Part shown: positions 11,161-21,994 of the stretch, one piece after another
Layout: each line of letters opens with the position of its first letter
Numbering within the stretch: position 1 is the first letter of the stretch
NCBI GenBank assembly: GCA_030522415.1
Contig: CM060105.1
Coordinates: 18,824,277-18,888,276, forward strand
From: Channallabes apus
Taxonomy: Eukaryota > Chordata > Actinopteri > Siluriformes > Clariidae
Length of the DNA: 64,000 bases
Reading direction: 5' to 3'
Made by a program: the position numbers and the translations under genes
Notes under the pieces: generated by a model
The model's input: only the letters and a program-made list of their open reading frames with translations
Told to the model about the DNA's origin: nothing
The model's database searches: none

Positions 11161-11221
11161 GTCAAGCTACACATGTCGTTCCTGAGCTGCCAGTGATCCA
11201 GACTCCCTCTGTTTTGATGCA

Positions 11222-12085
11222 TATCCTGGAAACACTACTGCCTATCAAGTGAGCATTGATGCTTTTCTTGGGAACACTACTGCTTATCCCAAAGGGCATT
11301 AATGCTTTTCCTGGGAACACTACTTCAAAGTCTGGGACCAGCAGTGCTTTTTCCATGAACACTACTGTTTATCCTAGGAGAATTTATGCTTTACTGGGAA
11401 CACTACTGCTTTTCCTGGGAGCATTGATGCTTTTCTTGGGAACACTATTGCTCGTCCTTGGAGTATTAATGCTCATTCTGGGAACAGTACTGCTTATCCT
11501 GATAGCATCAATGCTTTTCCTGGGAACACTATTGCTTATCCTGATAGGATTAATGCTTTTCCCGGGAATACTGCTGCTTATCCTAAGATAATGTTTACTT
11601 GGAACACTACTGCTTATCCAGGGAGCATTAATGCTTATCCCGTGAACTTTACTGCATATCCTCGGAACACTACTGCTTATCCTGAAAGCATTAATGCTTT
11701 TCCTGTAAACACCACTGCTTATTATGGAATCAGTAATGCTTTTCTCGGGAACACTACTGCTTAATATGGGATCAGTAATGCTTTTCTCGGGAACACTACT
11801 GCTTATCCAAAGAGCATTGATGCTTATACTGGGAACACTATTGTTTATACTGGGATCATTAATGCTTATCCTGGTAACACTACTGATTATCCAAAGAGCA
11901 TTAATGCTTTCCTGTTCCCCTGCTTTTCCTGTGAACACCATTGCTAATCCTGGGATTGGTAATGCTTATACTGGGAACATTAATGCTTATCCTGGGAACA
12001 CTACTGACTACCCTGATAGCATTAATGATTTTCCTGTAAACACTACTGCTTATCCCAGGAGCATTAAAGCTCATCCTGGGAACAA
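11222..12085. repeat. 21-bp-unit minisatellite, main array
   Basis: About forty diverged units alternate between a CTGGGAACACTACTGCTTAT type and a CTGGGAGCATTAATGCTTAT type, giving a 42-bp composite period. Because 21 is a multiple of three, long open frames appear on both strands (for example 11384-11941 minus). These are products of the repeat period, not genes. Confidence 0.92.
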
Positions 12086-12744
12086 TAATTCCTTTTTTAT
12101 GGCAACCCTACAGTGTGCAGTGCCCATCCAAAGCATCACACATGCAGTCACATGGATACGAGTAGTGAAGGTTGAATATATTAGTTAACAGGTTTAGAAG
12201 TGCAGTAAAAAAGGTTTCAACATAGAGATGCCTTTAGCAAGCGGTGTTACACATACACTGGGGGGAGCTGTTGTATAATGTTCAGGGACATACAGTAAGT
12301 AAGTCAGTCAGTCAGACCGCAATTCAGGTGCTCGTCTATGTCTCCTGAGCAATTTCTGCTAGACGACTTCGCTTTGCCAATTGTGGAAAACGAATGGTTG
12401 TGTGATGGAACAGTGGGAGGCGTCGACCATCACGAGGTATTTATATTTGCAAGAAATTATTCTGAGGATTAAAGCAGCTTCTACCGCGGATTCCATGTGA
12501 TTCCTAATTTAAAGTCCAATCAGGCCTGATCTTGTGTGGCTCAGCAGTTTTATAAAATGTAAAATCTGCGCTTAGCTATTCGTCACTGCCAGACATTGAA
12601 GCCTGAGACCTTAAATGGATGAGCAATTTATTGTAGAACTGCTCTGTGCATTCTTAGTGGCTGTGAAGAGCGGCGTTAAAGCATCAAAAAAACGGTTATT
12701 TTAATGGCTTAGACTAAATAATATCGTATGTTAACATTTTTAAA
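12086..12744. other. No gene recognised
   Basis: This is apparently unique sequence with a short AGTCAGTC run near 12300-12316. No coding similarity or transposon end is visible. Confidence 0.5.
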
Positions 12745-13024
12745 GCTTCAAGTCAAACCGGGACTCCTCGTGAATGAAGGCTTAAAACCAGTTGATATTT
12801 ACAGAAGACTTCAAGCACAGTACAGTGATGAGATGCATCTGTCTGTGAGAACTGTACACACAATCGTTCACCAGCACCACTTGCACGTTACAAGAACTCG
12901 GCTCTCAGTTATTCATACTGTACGTCCCTCATACAGTCCTGACCTCACTCCAAGCCATTTCCATACAGTATGTTCCAGGAGTTCCTGGGAGGCCGGCGTT
13001 TCAGGCGTGAAGCAGGCAGCCTGA
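12728..13024 (+). pseudogene. Mariner transposase fragment
   Basis: The frame joins the first helix-turn-helix region (GLKPVDIYRRLQAQYSDEM) directly to the linker HLSVRTVHTIVHQHHLH. It then joins to RPSYSPDLTPSHFH, which holds the third catalytic Asp of a DD34D mariner transposase. The second helix-turn-helix and the first two Asp blocks are deleted. The N-terminal ten or so residues lie upstream of the element and are not part of it. It is a decayed gene with no enzyme activity expected. Confidence 0.7.
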
Positions 13025-13209
13025 TCGCGGCTCCGGGAAAACATTTCTACCTTGATGGTATCCAAGCACTAGTGAAATGCTGGGATAAGTGCGTTAGTGT
13101 AGCAGCGGATTATATACATGTAGAGAAATAAAGGGAGTTAGAAAAAAATTCGTATAAGTAAGTTATTCTGCACAAGCAAAAGTCCCGGTTTGACGTGAAC
13201 ACTCCTCAT
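12745..13209 (+). mobile_element. Deleted mariner-type element, copy 1
   Basis: The ends carry GTCAAACCGGGACT and its reverse complement (13190-13205). Between them lie fragments of a mariner transposase: VDIYRRLQAQY, then after a deletion SVRTVHTIVHQHH, YSPDLTPSHFH and, at low similarity, the C-terminal IQALVK block. Most of the catalytic core is lost. Four other copies are in this window (21719, 35333, 46336, 50903). Confidence 0.8.
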
Positions 13210-13277
13210 ACAGTGATTTTAAGGCACATCAGCCCATCATTCATGTGAGATGGCAAAGGGGTGTGTTATAAACCTAC

Positions 13278-13306
<29 letters not shown>
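13278..13306. repeat. (ATA)n microsatellite
   Basis: About ten trinucleotide units without interruption. Confidence 0.9.
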
Positions 13307-13308
<2 letters not shown>

Positions 13309-14275
13309 TTACATTCATCTTAAATAATATACACGCGCTATTTTTTCCCCCCCAACATTGATTAGTCCGCATGCAGCAACAGTACAAGCGAGTTCTTCAA
13401 CTCAACTTCAGCCTGTTAATGCAGATCTTCTGATTCTCTTGGACACATAATCAGTGATGTCACTCGAGGTCGTTCAGATCTTGCAACATCAGACAGTCTT
13501 ACACAAGCAACCCAATACCGGATCCTGACTTATTTGCTTCTGAGCAGCATTCGTGGACCACAGTTCATTCCTCCTGATCCGCAGCCATGTGACGTACTCA
13601 TAGACATGCATTGAGCACTTTAACACCATGGACGTCTCATACTTTTTTTTTTTTTTCCCCTCATCACTTTTTGTTGTAATGATATTCACCTCAGAGCAAC
13701 CTGGCACAGACGCCTCTGGCACTGGATCTCTGGCCGTTGAGAAAATGTTGGCACAACTCTAAGAAAGCACTTCCAATTGCAAAGAAACCTGACGATGAAG
13801 AAATTGCGTCATTTCGACATACATGTCCTAGACGCGATCGTCTTTTCTATATTAATCCATTAATCCGACACGTTAAAAAAAACCCTTTTGAGGATATACC
13901 GACACAACCTGCTCGTCTCGATGCGCACATGCTAACAAGCAGACGTGAAGAAATACAAGAATAGGCCGTGACTGGATGGCACACAGGAAACCTGTAAGAG
14001 GATCCCTTGAGTGCCAGTATCTGTGTTGCGCTAATAAAGCAAGTGTTAGATAGCAGGACTGCGAGGCACATCCATTGAGAGGAAGCGTGTGAGCGAGAAG
14101 ACAGTGATATGTCTTTATTAACTAATATAAAATTAAATCCACCCCATACCCGCCCCCCCCCCACTCCGACTCCACATTCTCTTTATCTGAGACTCTGTGC
14201 GAAGCCGGCAAGGTGGTGAGAGAGATAGGAGAGGGTGAGAAGAATTTCTGAGTGACGGCAGGAGGGGAATTTTTA

Positions 14276-14318
14276 TACACACACACACACACACAAACAC
14301 ACACTCACACACACACAC
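14276..14318. repeat. (CA)n microsatellite, interrupted
   Basis: A CA run with short breaks. It generates meaningless CV-repeat frames on the minus strand. Confidence 0.88.
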
Positions 14319-15480
14319 AAGTGCTATCACCAATGGATGATATGGGTTTTGGCGCGTATAAGGGAGCTCTTGGAAACAAGTTCAAGTCTTCATGTTTGAC
14401 TGACAGATTTTGATACTCCCATCTGGGGTTTTAGCCATGTCAAGAAATTTTAAATTCCATCTCCTTTAAAACCTTGTACAAAGTTCTCGCACAGTTTGGA
14501 GGTTTGCTTGAGCCGTTACACCCATGTGGTTCCCTCGCAGCTGTATACCGAGCTGCATCGGATACTGATACCATATGAAAACTTCACGATGTGGTAATCA
14601 TGCAATTTTCAGGATATTCCTGAAAAGTGTTTTTTATTTATTGATTTTTGTTGAAGGATAAATTAGTAAATTATATAGATTGAGAACCTGCTCATGTGGT
14701 TTGAAAGACTAAATGCATGATCTGTTCCAGTGTCTAAAATCTTGCTGATTATAAGCAGGCTTCAAATCCTTTGCCTTAGTGAATTCGCAGTTGTAAGCAT
14801 TCTCACAACCTGGCGTCTATGCAAGTATAATAATTTAGCACCAGCTCCACGGATGCTCCACTTTGCAACCTACGGCACCCGGAGGAACCGCTGCCAATGT
14901 CTCGGTGCCAGACACCACAGCACACAAACAGAGGAGCCAGAGTGGCACCACTTTGGCACCCCACAACCGAGGCGGATTTAAAGTTAAGGCTGAGTAGAAA
15001 TTTTACCAAAAACAACCTTTTTTTTTTTTTTTTTTTTACTTTTTACATTGTTAGACACCACCAGACGTAAATCAGATGCTACTCAATAAAGTGAGAGACA
15101 ACGGATTGGAAAACATTTAGCTATGGTAATAGATAAACTCCCTACGATCAATAGGGCATAATATTGTGCACAGGCAGTATCTAATGGACGCAGAGTAGAA
15201 AGTCACTCTTATTGCTCACATTTTTATAAATAAATTCATATTTAAAGAAATCTAGAAGCAAATCCTTAGCAGAAATCGATGGGTATGTCAATGTACAGTA
15301 GGTGAAGGGACATTTTCCAAAAGGAGATGGTGGTTATTAAACCTTACTATGGTACATGTGCTGTATGGAATACAACTCGACGAGGCATACTGTTATAGGA
15401 AAATAATCAATACCGATGTGGTGACCATGTGTGAAGGAGAGTTAATCTTTTCACTCTAAAGAATATTTTATTTTCCAACA

Positions 15481-15930
15481 GGGTGGCACGGTGGTGTAGA
15501 GTTTAACACTGTGACCTCGCAGGGTCGAGGGTTCGATTCCCGTCTTGGGTCTGTATGTATGGTGGGTTTCCTCCCAAATGGCATTGGTGGCTCAGTGGTA
15601 GTTTTCCTTCCATGCAAAAGGTCCAGGTTTGATTGCGGCCAAATCCTAGCCCTAGCCCAGGCCCAAATCCAGATAAAATTGGAGGGTTCCATCAGACATC
15701 TGGCATAAAACTTGTGTTCGGATTTGATGATCCATTGTGATGAAATCCGGTTTCCTCCAACAGTCCAAGGACATGCAGATTAGGTTCCCAAATTGTCTGT
15801 AGTATATGTGCCTTGCGATGGATTGGCACCCCATCCAGGGTGTACCCCACCCTCGTGCCCTGGGATAGGCTCCAGGCCCCACACGACCCTGTATACTGGA
15901 TAATCCTACTGTACATAAGATGAATGAATA
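15481..15930 (+). mobile_element. V-SINE (DANA/HE1-like), interrupted by a second SINE
   Basis: The head GGTGGCACGGTGGTGTAG and the B box GGTTCGATTCCC show a tRNA-derived promoter. The body GTGGGTTTCCTCC is cut at about 15577 and resumes near 15745 with CCGGTTTCCTCCAACAGTCC. It then runs through GATGGATTGGCACCC to CTGGGATAGGCTCC and ends in a GAATGAAT-type tail. It matches the other copies in this window in order and content. Confidence 0.82.
15579..15742 (+). mobile_element. tRNA-Gly-derived SINE nested in the V-SINE
   Basis: GCATTGGTGGCTCAGTGGTAG is close to the 5' half of tRNA-Gly. It is followed by a diverged B box (GGTTTGATTGC), then a body ending GCATAAAACTTGTGTTC. The 3' end is truncated compared with the copy at 55826-56048. 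A short AAAT word flanks both sides. Confidence 0.75.
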
Positions 15931-16023
15931 CATTCCTTGCTAATGATTGCTAAGTGTATTGACGTATTAATTACGTCATACATTTTACCTTGTTCACATG
16001 TTATAGCAACTACGACAATTACT

Positions 16024-16031
16024 CTCTTAAT
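16024..16031. repeat. Target duplication CTCTTAAT, left copy
   Basis: It is identical to 16582-16589, the 8-bp duplication expected of hAT insertion. Confidence 0.9.
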
Positions 16032-16581
16032 CAGTGGTGTCAAAAGTATTCACATTCATTACTTGAGTAGAAGTATAGATACTAGGGTTCAAAAATACTT
16101 CTTTAGAAGTTGAAGTATCAACCCAAGCTTTTTACTTAAGTAAAAGTTTAAAAGTACTGGTTTCAAAACTACTTAAAGTATAAAAGTAAAAGTACCGTGA
16201 GGGGCGACAAAAGCATTAAGGTCTCGCTTTCTGATCATACAACTGGGGGGGGGGGGGGCGGATGGCGTTGTGCGCGTTCTGATCATGTGACGAGGGGGGG
16301 GGGGCGTTGTGCGCGTTCTGATCATGTGACGGGGGGGGGGGGGGGCGTTGTGCGCGTTCTGATCATGTGACAGGGGGGTTGCGCGTTCTGATCATAAAAA
16401 TAGAGTAACGAGGCTGTTTTTAAAATGTAAGGAGTAGAAAGTACAGATAATTGCTTAAAAATGTAAGGAGTAGAAGTAAAAAGTCGGCTGAAAAATAATT
16501 ACTCCAGTAAAGTATAGATACCCAAAATTTCTACTTAAGTAAGGTAACGAAGTATTTGTACTTCGTTACTTGACATCTCTG
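16032..16581. mobile_element. hAT MITE with internal G-run minisatellite
   Basis: The ends read CAGTGGTGTCAA and CAGAGATGTCAA (inverted), flanked by perfect 8-bp duplications. TACTTAAGTA/AAAGTA words recur inside both ends, as in a widespread fish hAT MITE group. No coding sequence remains. The centre (16244-16376) holds about four copies of a unit made of a long G run plus GCGTTGTGCGCGTTCTGATC. Confidence 0.9.
16244..16376. repeat. G-run minisatellite inside hAT MITE
   Basis: Units share GCGTTGTGCGCGTTCTGATC followed by ATGTGAC and then G tracts of roughly 6 to 16 bases. The tracts could form G-quadruplexes. Confidence 0.85.
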
Positions 16582-16589
16582 CTCTTAAT

Positions 16590-17788
16590 AGAACAAATAC
16601 TGGCATGTATTATTTAATATCATATTATATCATAGGGGAAAACCCAATTCCGTGCAGAACCTAAGAAGTAAACACTGTTAATTATATTAATGAAGCTGGA
16701 AGAAAGGTCTGAAAACGATGGCTTAGCTCTGTTCGGCTATTATAATACTAGCAGGCACACTCACTACTAGAGCATGATGGAAAATCCCTCCACAGGGAAC
16801 GGAATAACATTGTAAAGGAACACGCGGCTCTGTCCTATCAACAGACCCCAAGGCCCAGGAGCTGATAAGAGTGAGAGCGGACAAGGTGGCTTCGGCCCCC
16901 GAGCTCATCTCATTATTAAAGAAAGCTCCAGCGGACAGCTTGCTGTGCTCATAAATCCTCACGGTTATCCTGGACCAGGGGACGTGAGAGACTGAGAGCC
17001 CCTGGGCCAGAGACTCACATTCACTCCTGCACTAAATCAACCTTCTAGATCTCACCCAAGCCTTACCTAATCTCCAGAAGCGCACCAGGTGTAATAAAAT
17101 TCCACGATGGTAGATGTCTTTCCTCGGGTCTCGAAACTTTCTCATTAACATTGCATCACTAACGCAGGACCTTTATTTCTCCAGCTGTTACAGATGTTAA
17201 TAATGGATACTGGCTGCTGTGCACACAGAAGGGTCCAAAAGCCTGGGTGTACATATTACTGCTGTAGTTCAACAGCTCTTATTAATCTGATGGAGCTCTA
17301 ATGGAAATGAAGTCACTTTTTTAAAAATTAAGGAATAATGCGCAATGGTGTGTGTACAGTAGTATTAGAAAAATAAACAACAACACAAAGCCAAGATATT
17401 GTTACCAACCCGATGTTCTGAAGTGTTTATTCATGTTATATCACTGAAAATTATTATTATTAAACACTATCCATTTCTTTTTTAAATATTAATGATATAC
17501 TTTAAAATATGTACAGTTATGTTTTACATTGTCTGAACAACAACAAAAAAGGTTGTGCACGCTAAGATTTCAGTCACGTCTAGCACACAATGTGGTGGCG
17601 AGTTCATGCGTGAAAATAATTCCTCATGCTACCTCACACACTCTTTCACAACTGGCCACAAATGAACTCCACAGCTGGTCGTCTTCAGTTCATTCAGGTC
17701 GTCAGCTGACTTCATTTTATTGCCACATAACGTTGCTAGTCCAGACTGAAGCAACCCCAGATCATAACACTGCTGGGTGTTTGGATAA
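16590..17788. other. No gene recognised
   Basis: Apparently unique sequence. The part from about 16780 to 17010 is GC-richer than its surroundings and contains a 79-codon minus-strand frame with no recognisable family. The remainder is AT-rich. Confidence 0.45.
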
Positions 17789-18241
17789 TCCCTCATGGAA
17801 AGAACCTATATGAGGATATATGCGCATATATGAAACCTATATGCAGTATATGTGCGCATATATCCGCACCTATATTTTCTTAAGAAATTTTAAAATTTTT
17901 ATTTCTACATTTTGGGCTTTTCTTTGTTGTCTAGCATATGGATTTTTATAATTTTATTAATATCTAGGTAAACATATAGGTGCATATATGCACACATATA
18001 TACATGCATATATGTACCTATGTTTACCTAGATTTTAGTAATGTGGACATATATGCGTACATATATACGTGCATACATGTACCTATATAGGTACATATAC
18101 TGTATGCACGTATATATGTACGCATATATGTACATATAATATAGGAAAACGGCCAATTTTATATATGTCACATATATTAAAAACCTATATAAAAACCTAT
18201 ATTGAAACATATATGTTTATATAGGTTATTTCCGTGTGGGA
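17789..18241. mobile_element. AT-palindromic MITE-like element
   Basis: The left end TCCCTCATGGAAAGAACC and the inverted right end TCCCACACGGAAATAACC pair as terminal inverted repeats. The interior is almost entirely short palindromes built from ATATATGCGCATATAT- and GTACATATAT-like words, so it can fold extensively. No coding sequence is present and I cannot assign a transposon superfamily. Confidence 0.6.
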
Positions 18242-19376
18242 CGTGTTGAAAGGGTCTAAACCTAGTTCCAATTTTCTTTGCTTGATGCAGCCCAATTAAC
18301 TGATGCTTCTAAAAAGGCAACTTGTATAAAAAGGCAGTGGATGACCAAATAATTTTAATTGCAGTGTAACATCCATAAACTTTCTTCTCTATACTGTACA
18401 TATCTTAAATGAAAACAAACAAATAAACAAAAACATAAATGCTTCCCTTCTGAAAATTTTCCCATAATCAGAAAACTTATGTACAAATTATACCTATAAA
18501 TTTTGCCTCTTTGACTTTTTTTTTCTTTTTTCTTTTTTTTCGGCTAACCTTGTAGATCTTTCCATACATATTTAAATCTTTCCAGTCCATAATTATTAAA
18601 CAAAAGAATTCTTTACGTGCTTTGCCTGACAGCGGGAACTAATTTCTATACACTATCATAGAAAATGAATGAAAACCACTTTACCTGCCACTTTACCTTC
18701 ATATACTTAAACTGTTCGGAACTTGTCGTATCAAGCTAACATCACTTCTTCATAATTCATTACAATTTTTTGTAAGGAAATACATTTGTATTGGACTTTA
18801 CATCTACAAATATACAGTATGATATACACCATTAACACACACAATATGAACTGTGTACATACAGTAGAAGGGAATATTGTTTTCAAATCAGTTGGATCAA
18901 TTAATATGCAAACTGGATTAATTTGCAAATTTTATTTATCTCACTCTAAATTTCACAAGAAAGCAAATGATGTGTTTTATTGTCTTGGTTGTTAATTGTT
19001 TTCCGTCATATCTACTTTCCCCAGCACTATTTCTGCTTTGACTATTTGATCCACAATCGAACTGAAACAGCACAGCAATAAAACACTCGCCTGATAACGG
19101 CTTTGATTAAAACGAGCTTATTGGTCCTGACAAAGAAGGGAAAATTAATGGTGGGAAATTGGTGGGGTGCAAGCATAAATTTATTGCTTCTGCTTCTATA
19201 ATTAGTTTCTCTTCTCCAACAGTTAACTTGCCGTAAAGAAAATGTTTGTCTGCTCGGTTTTAATTAATTTATATGAAGCACTAATTGATACATTAAATTA
19301 GAAAAAAAAACAAAAAAACTATTTGTTTACAGATTATTCAAGTTACATGTTTGTATATGCATACAGTACATACACA
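18242..19376. other. No gene recognised; possible conserved non-coding element
   Basis: From about 19000 to 19320 the sequence looks unique and is rich in TAATTA/ATTAAT words of the kind bound by homeodomain proteins. It is free of transposon signatures. Whether it is conserved cannot be judged from this sequence alone. Confidence 0.3.
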
Positions 19377-19472
19377 CTCCCAGTCAAAAGTTTGGACACA
19401 CCATTAATTCCATGGTCTTTTCAGATTTTTATTCTTTTCCTACACTGTAAAACAATACAATAAAAGGCGTAT
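19377..19472. mobile_element. Tc1-like terminal fragment
   Basis: ACTCCCAGTCAAAAGTTTGG matches the terminal repeat of a common fish Tc1 family. It is cut off by the next Tc1-like element at 19474. Confidence 0.65.
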
Positions 19473-19473
19473 A

Positions 19474-19859
19474 CAGTGGGGAAAATAAGTATAACATTTC
19501 CTGCAGATTTACAAAGAAATTAAGTTATTTTTTTTTTTTTTACCTTACCCCATGACATTTTTACCTTACCATGGTGAAATCTGGCATGGAGCTCCAGGCT
19601 GAGGGCAATTGATGATTATTTTTTCTATTTCTTCCATTTGCAAATCATCACTCCAACAGGTGTCCCTTGTAGCTCATTTCAGCCTCGTGCAGGTCTACAA
19701 TCCTGTCCCTGACCTCCTTTAACAGCTTTTTGGTCTTGGACAGGTGGATAGGAGCACCTTGTTAATTCAATCTGTGTACCACATGTGCACATATAACCAG
19801 TCTGTGGGAGACAGAATTATTGTTGGCTGGGTAGGGGATCAAATACTTATTTTCGGCAC

Positions 19860-19861
<2 letters not shown>
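19474..19861. mobile_element. Non-autonomous Tc1-like element
   Basis: The left end CAGTGGGGAAAATAAGTAT follows a TA, and the right end is the inverted CAGTGCCGAAAATAAGTAT. These are typical Tc1 family termini. The interior of about 340 bases is non-coding. Confidence 0.75.

Positions 19862-19867
<6 letters not shown>

Positions 19868-19921
<54 letters not shown>
19868..19921. repeat. (TA)n(CA)n compound microsatellite
   Basis: A TA run changes directly to a CA run at about 19904. Confidence 0.92.
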
Positions 19922-19970
19922 TCTCTCTCTCTATCAACCCCAAAAAAATGTATACACAATTCAAAAACCA

Positions 19971-20069
19971 ATTTAGGGTTATTATTATCTACTGTACTAT
20001 ATACAGCTGTATATAGTACAGTAGATAATAATACTGTATATAGTACAGTAGATAATAATAACCCTAAAT
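19971..20069. repeat. Perfect 52-bp palindrome with an extra repeated arm
   Basis: Bases 19981-20006 and 20007-20032 are perfect reverse complements with no spacer. A further arm at 20034-20069 is a perfect 36-base reverse complement of 19971-20006, so the right arm is present twice. Confidence 0.93.
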
Positions 20070-20670
20070 GGGTGAAAATTCAGTTTTTTTTATTATTATA
20101 CATTTTTAAATAATGCATAAAGGCACAAATAAAACAAGTGAGTTTTGTGTTAGAGAGTATTCTATTATTTTCGTATATATAAATAATTTATATACAGTAT
20201 TATATTATATATAATATATATTAAGTGCTTTTAACTTTAACATGCCTTTATATATGTATAGAGTTGATAATAATAAACCTAAATGGGTTTAAGTTTTTAA
20301 ATAATTATTATTATTTTTTCTTTGTTATATATATATATAATGCATGAAGACACGTATGAAACAAGTGACAGTTTTGTGTATACTGGAGAATATTTTATTC
20401 TTTTATTTTATTTTATAAATTTTATTTGATTCTTTTATACAAATATACAGTATGATATATAATATAATATATATTAATTAATTAATAATATATTAAGTGC
20501 TTTTAACTTTAACATGCCTTTATATACAGGTATGTATACAGTAGATAATAATAAGCCTAAATGGATGAAAATACAACATTTTTATTATTATTATTATTTT
20601 TTAAATATTTTTTTTAAATATAATGTTTGAAGAGACGTATAAAGCAAGTGATAGTTTTGTGTTAATCGTC
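20051..20670. repeat. Degenerate tandem triplication, AT-rich
   Basis: Three units start GATAATAATAA-CCTAAATGG at about 20051, 20266 and 20544. They share, in order, an ATAATG box, AAACAAGTGA, GTTTTGTGT and, in the first two, AAGTGCTTTTAACTTTAACA. Unit lengths of about 215 and 278 differ by simple-sequence content. Confidence 0.75.
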
Positions 20671-21718
20671 TCAGCCACTGCATTAAAATGTCCTGCTGTT
20701 CAGCAGTGGCACTGATGTAATATGCTTGTGATTCATGCTGGTGATGCAGGCTGGGAGAGGAGATGAAATGGAAATGAACTTTAAATGCTGTGTTTGTGTA
20801 TATGTTAGCATTTCTGCAGGAGAAACATTAATAAGAACTAAAAAAAAAAATAAAAAAAAGACAGTGAAAATTCCTCTAATGCTCGAAAAGGGCAAAGTCA
20901 GGTGTATTTATGGAAATTACCGATGCACTTTGGCACATGGTTTAAAAGCCTTGCTATTCAGTGCTGACTTTGCAGTGTGTGTGTGCATGTGTGTGTGTTT
21001 CCAAGGTCCAGGTATTACAAAAGCCTAGCGCAGCAATATCAGGGTTAAGACGGATGTGAGGTCTGGAGGTGATGGTTATAATGTGTCTGTCTACCTTCTT
21101 TGTCTGTAATAAAAAAAAAAAATTCAAATTGCTTTTCATCGCAGTGGGACTCAACCACCCCTCCCCCCTCTGTTTCCTCCTCATCCTTATCTTCCTCATC
21201 CTCCCCTTGTCATCCATTCCTCACCTTCCTCCTCCTCATCCTCCTACCCCCATTACTCACTGTCTTCCTCTTATAACACTTACTCCGTCTCCTTCTACAT
21301 CTATTCCTTCTTTTCCTTGATCGTTTGATTCACGAAATCATTGAATTCCTCCAAGATTGATGAAAATGATAGACACTTTGGTAAAACTTTCATTTCCCCA
21401 CTTTAATTACATTTTACGGGAAGCTAGCATAGGCTTCCCCATGTAATCTTAAAGCAATTGCCTTTGATGCAAGACAAGACAACCCAGCCACATGGCAGCA
21501 GTACAATGCATACAGTCATGCAGATACAGGACAAGAGCATCATGTAATGTTCACATCACACATTAGATTTTGGAGAAAACGTGTGATCTCTGTCACTTTG
21601 GCATGGTTGTTGGTATTCTACAAACGGCTGATCTCTTGGGATTTTCACAAACAGCAGAGTTTATACAGAATGGTGTGGAAGAAAAAAAAACACCACTGAA
21701 CGAGCCGCCAGTAAGCTT
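20671..21718. other. No gene recognised; pyrimidine-rich part
   Basis: This stretch contains short GT runs near 20977-20998 and a C/T-rich tract at 21165-21320. No gene family is recognisable. Confidence 0.5.
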
Positions 21719-21994
21719 ATACGAGTGGTGTTCAAGTCAAACCGGGACTTGCAGAATAACGCTAGTGCATGCAAGATTTCCCAGGACGCCAGAGCCATGT
21801 CTGAAACGCTGGACTCCCAGGAACTCCTTTTATAGCATAAGTGGAAAATGGCTGGGAGTGAGTTTATGACTGTATGAGGCAATAACTCCCAGCCGAGTTC
21901 CTGCAGTGTGTAAGTGCGAACGGTGAATGATCGTGTGCACAGACAAATTAATTTCTTCTGCTAGTTGGCAACAAGTTATCCATCGATTTTCAAG
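21719..21994 (-). mobile_element. Truncated mariner-type element, copy 2
   Basis: The terminal word TTCAAGTCAAACCGGGACTT is present at 21731-21750. Reading the minus strand from 21994 gives mariner transposase pieces like QLAEEINLSVHTIIH and LTPSHFPLM, followed by the C-terminal region. The other terminus and the N-terminal half are missing. Confidence 0.7.

Larger units (their letters stand above)
8117..11220 (+). mobile_element. L2-clade LINE with internal deletions, plus strand
   Basis: In order it holds a 5' untranslated region, an ORF1 start with a Cys-rich motif and coiled coil, the tail of an SGNH-type esterase, an APE endonuclease start, part of the reverse transcriptase with YADD, and a 3' untranslated region of about 640 bases. 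Deletions join ORF1 to mid-esterase (near 8520) and endonuclease to mid-RT (near 9495). The terminal GAATTG tail is missing; the element stops in its 3' untranslated region, where the minisatellite resumes. It cannot move by itself. Confidence 0.88.
13210..15480. other. No gene recognised; simple repeats
   Basis: This stretch holds (ATA)n at 13278-13306, a T-run at 13640-13657, a CA tract at 14276-14318 and a T-run at 15019-15038. Open frames at 13489-13722 (minus) and 13737-13964 (plus) are of moderate length. I do not recognise either, and neither has a clear start context or splice sites. Confidence 0.45.

Noticed and set aside
11384..12188. Long frames on both strands over the minisatellite
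   Set aside because: The 21-bp period keeps any stop-free unit open. The products are simple repeats with no evidence of expression.
13737..13964. 75-codon frame as a small gene
   Set aside because: The composition looks protein-like but no domain is recognisable. The surrounding frames are broken and nothing supports transcription.
15579..15655. tRNA-Gly gene
   Set aside because: The B box and acceptor stem are degenerate, and a SINE body follows. Similar heads at 42726 and 55826 carry target duplications.
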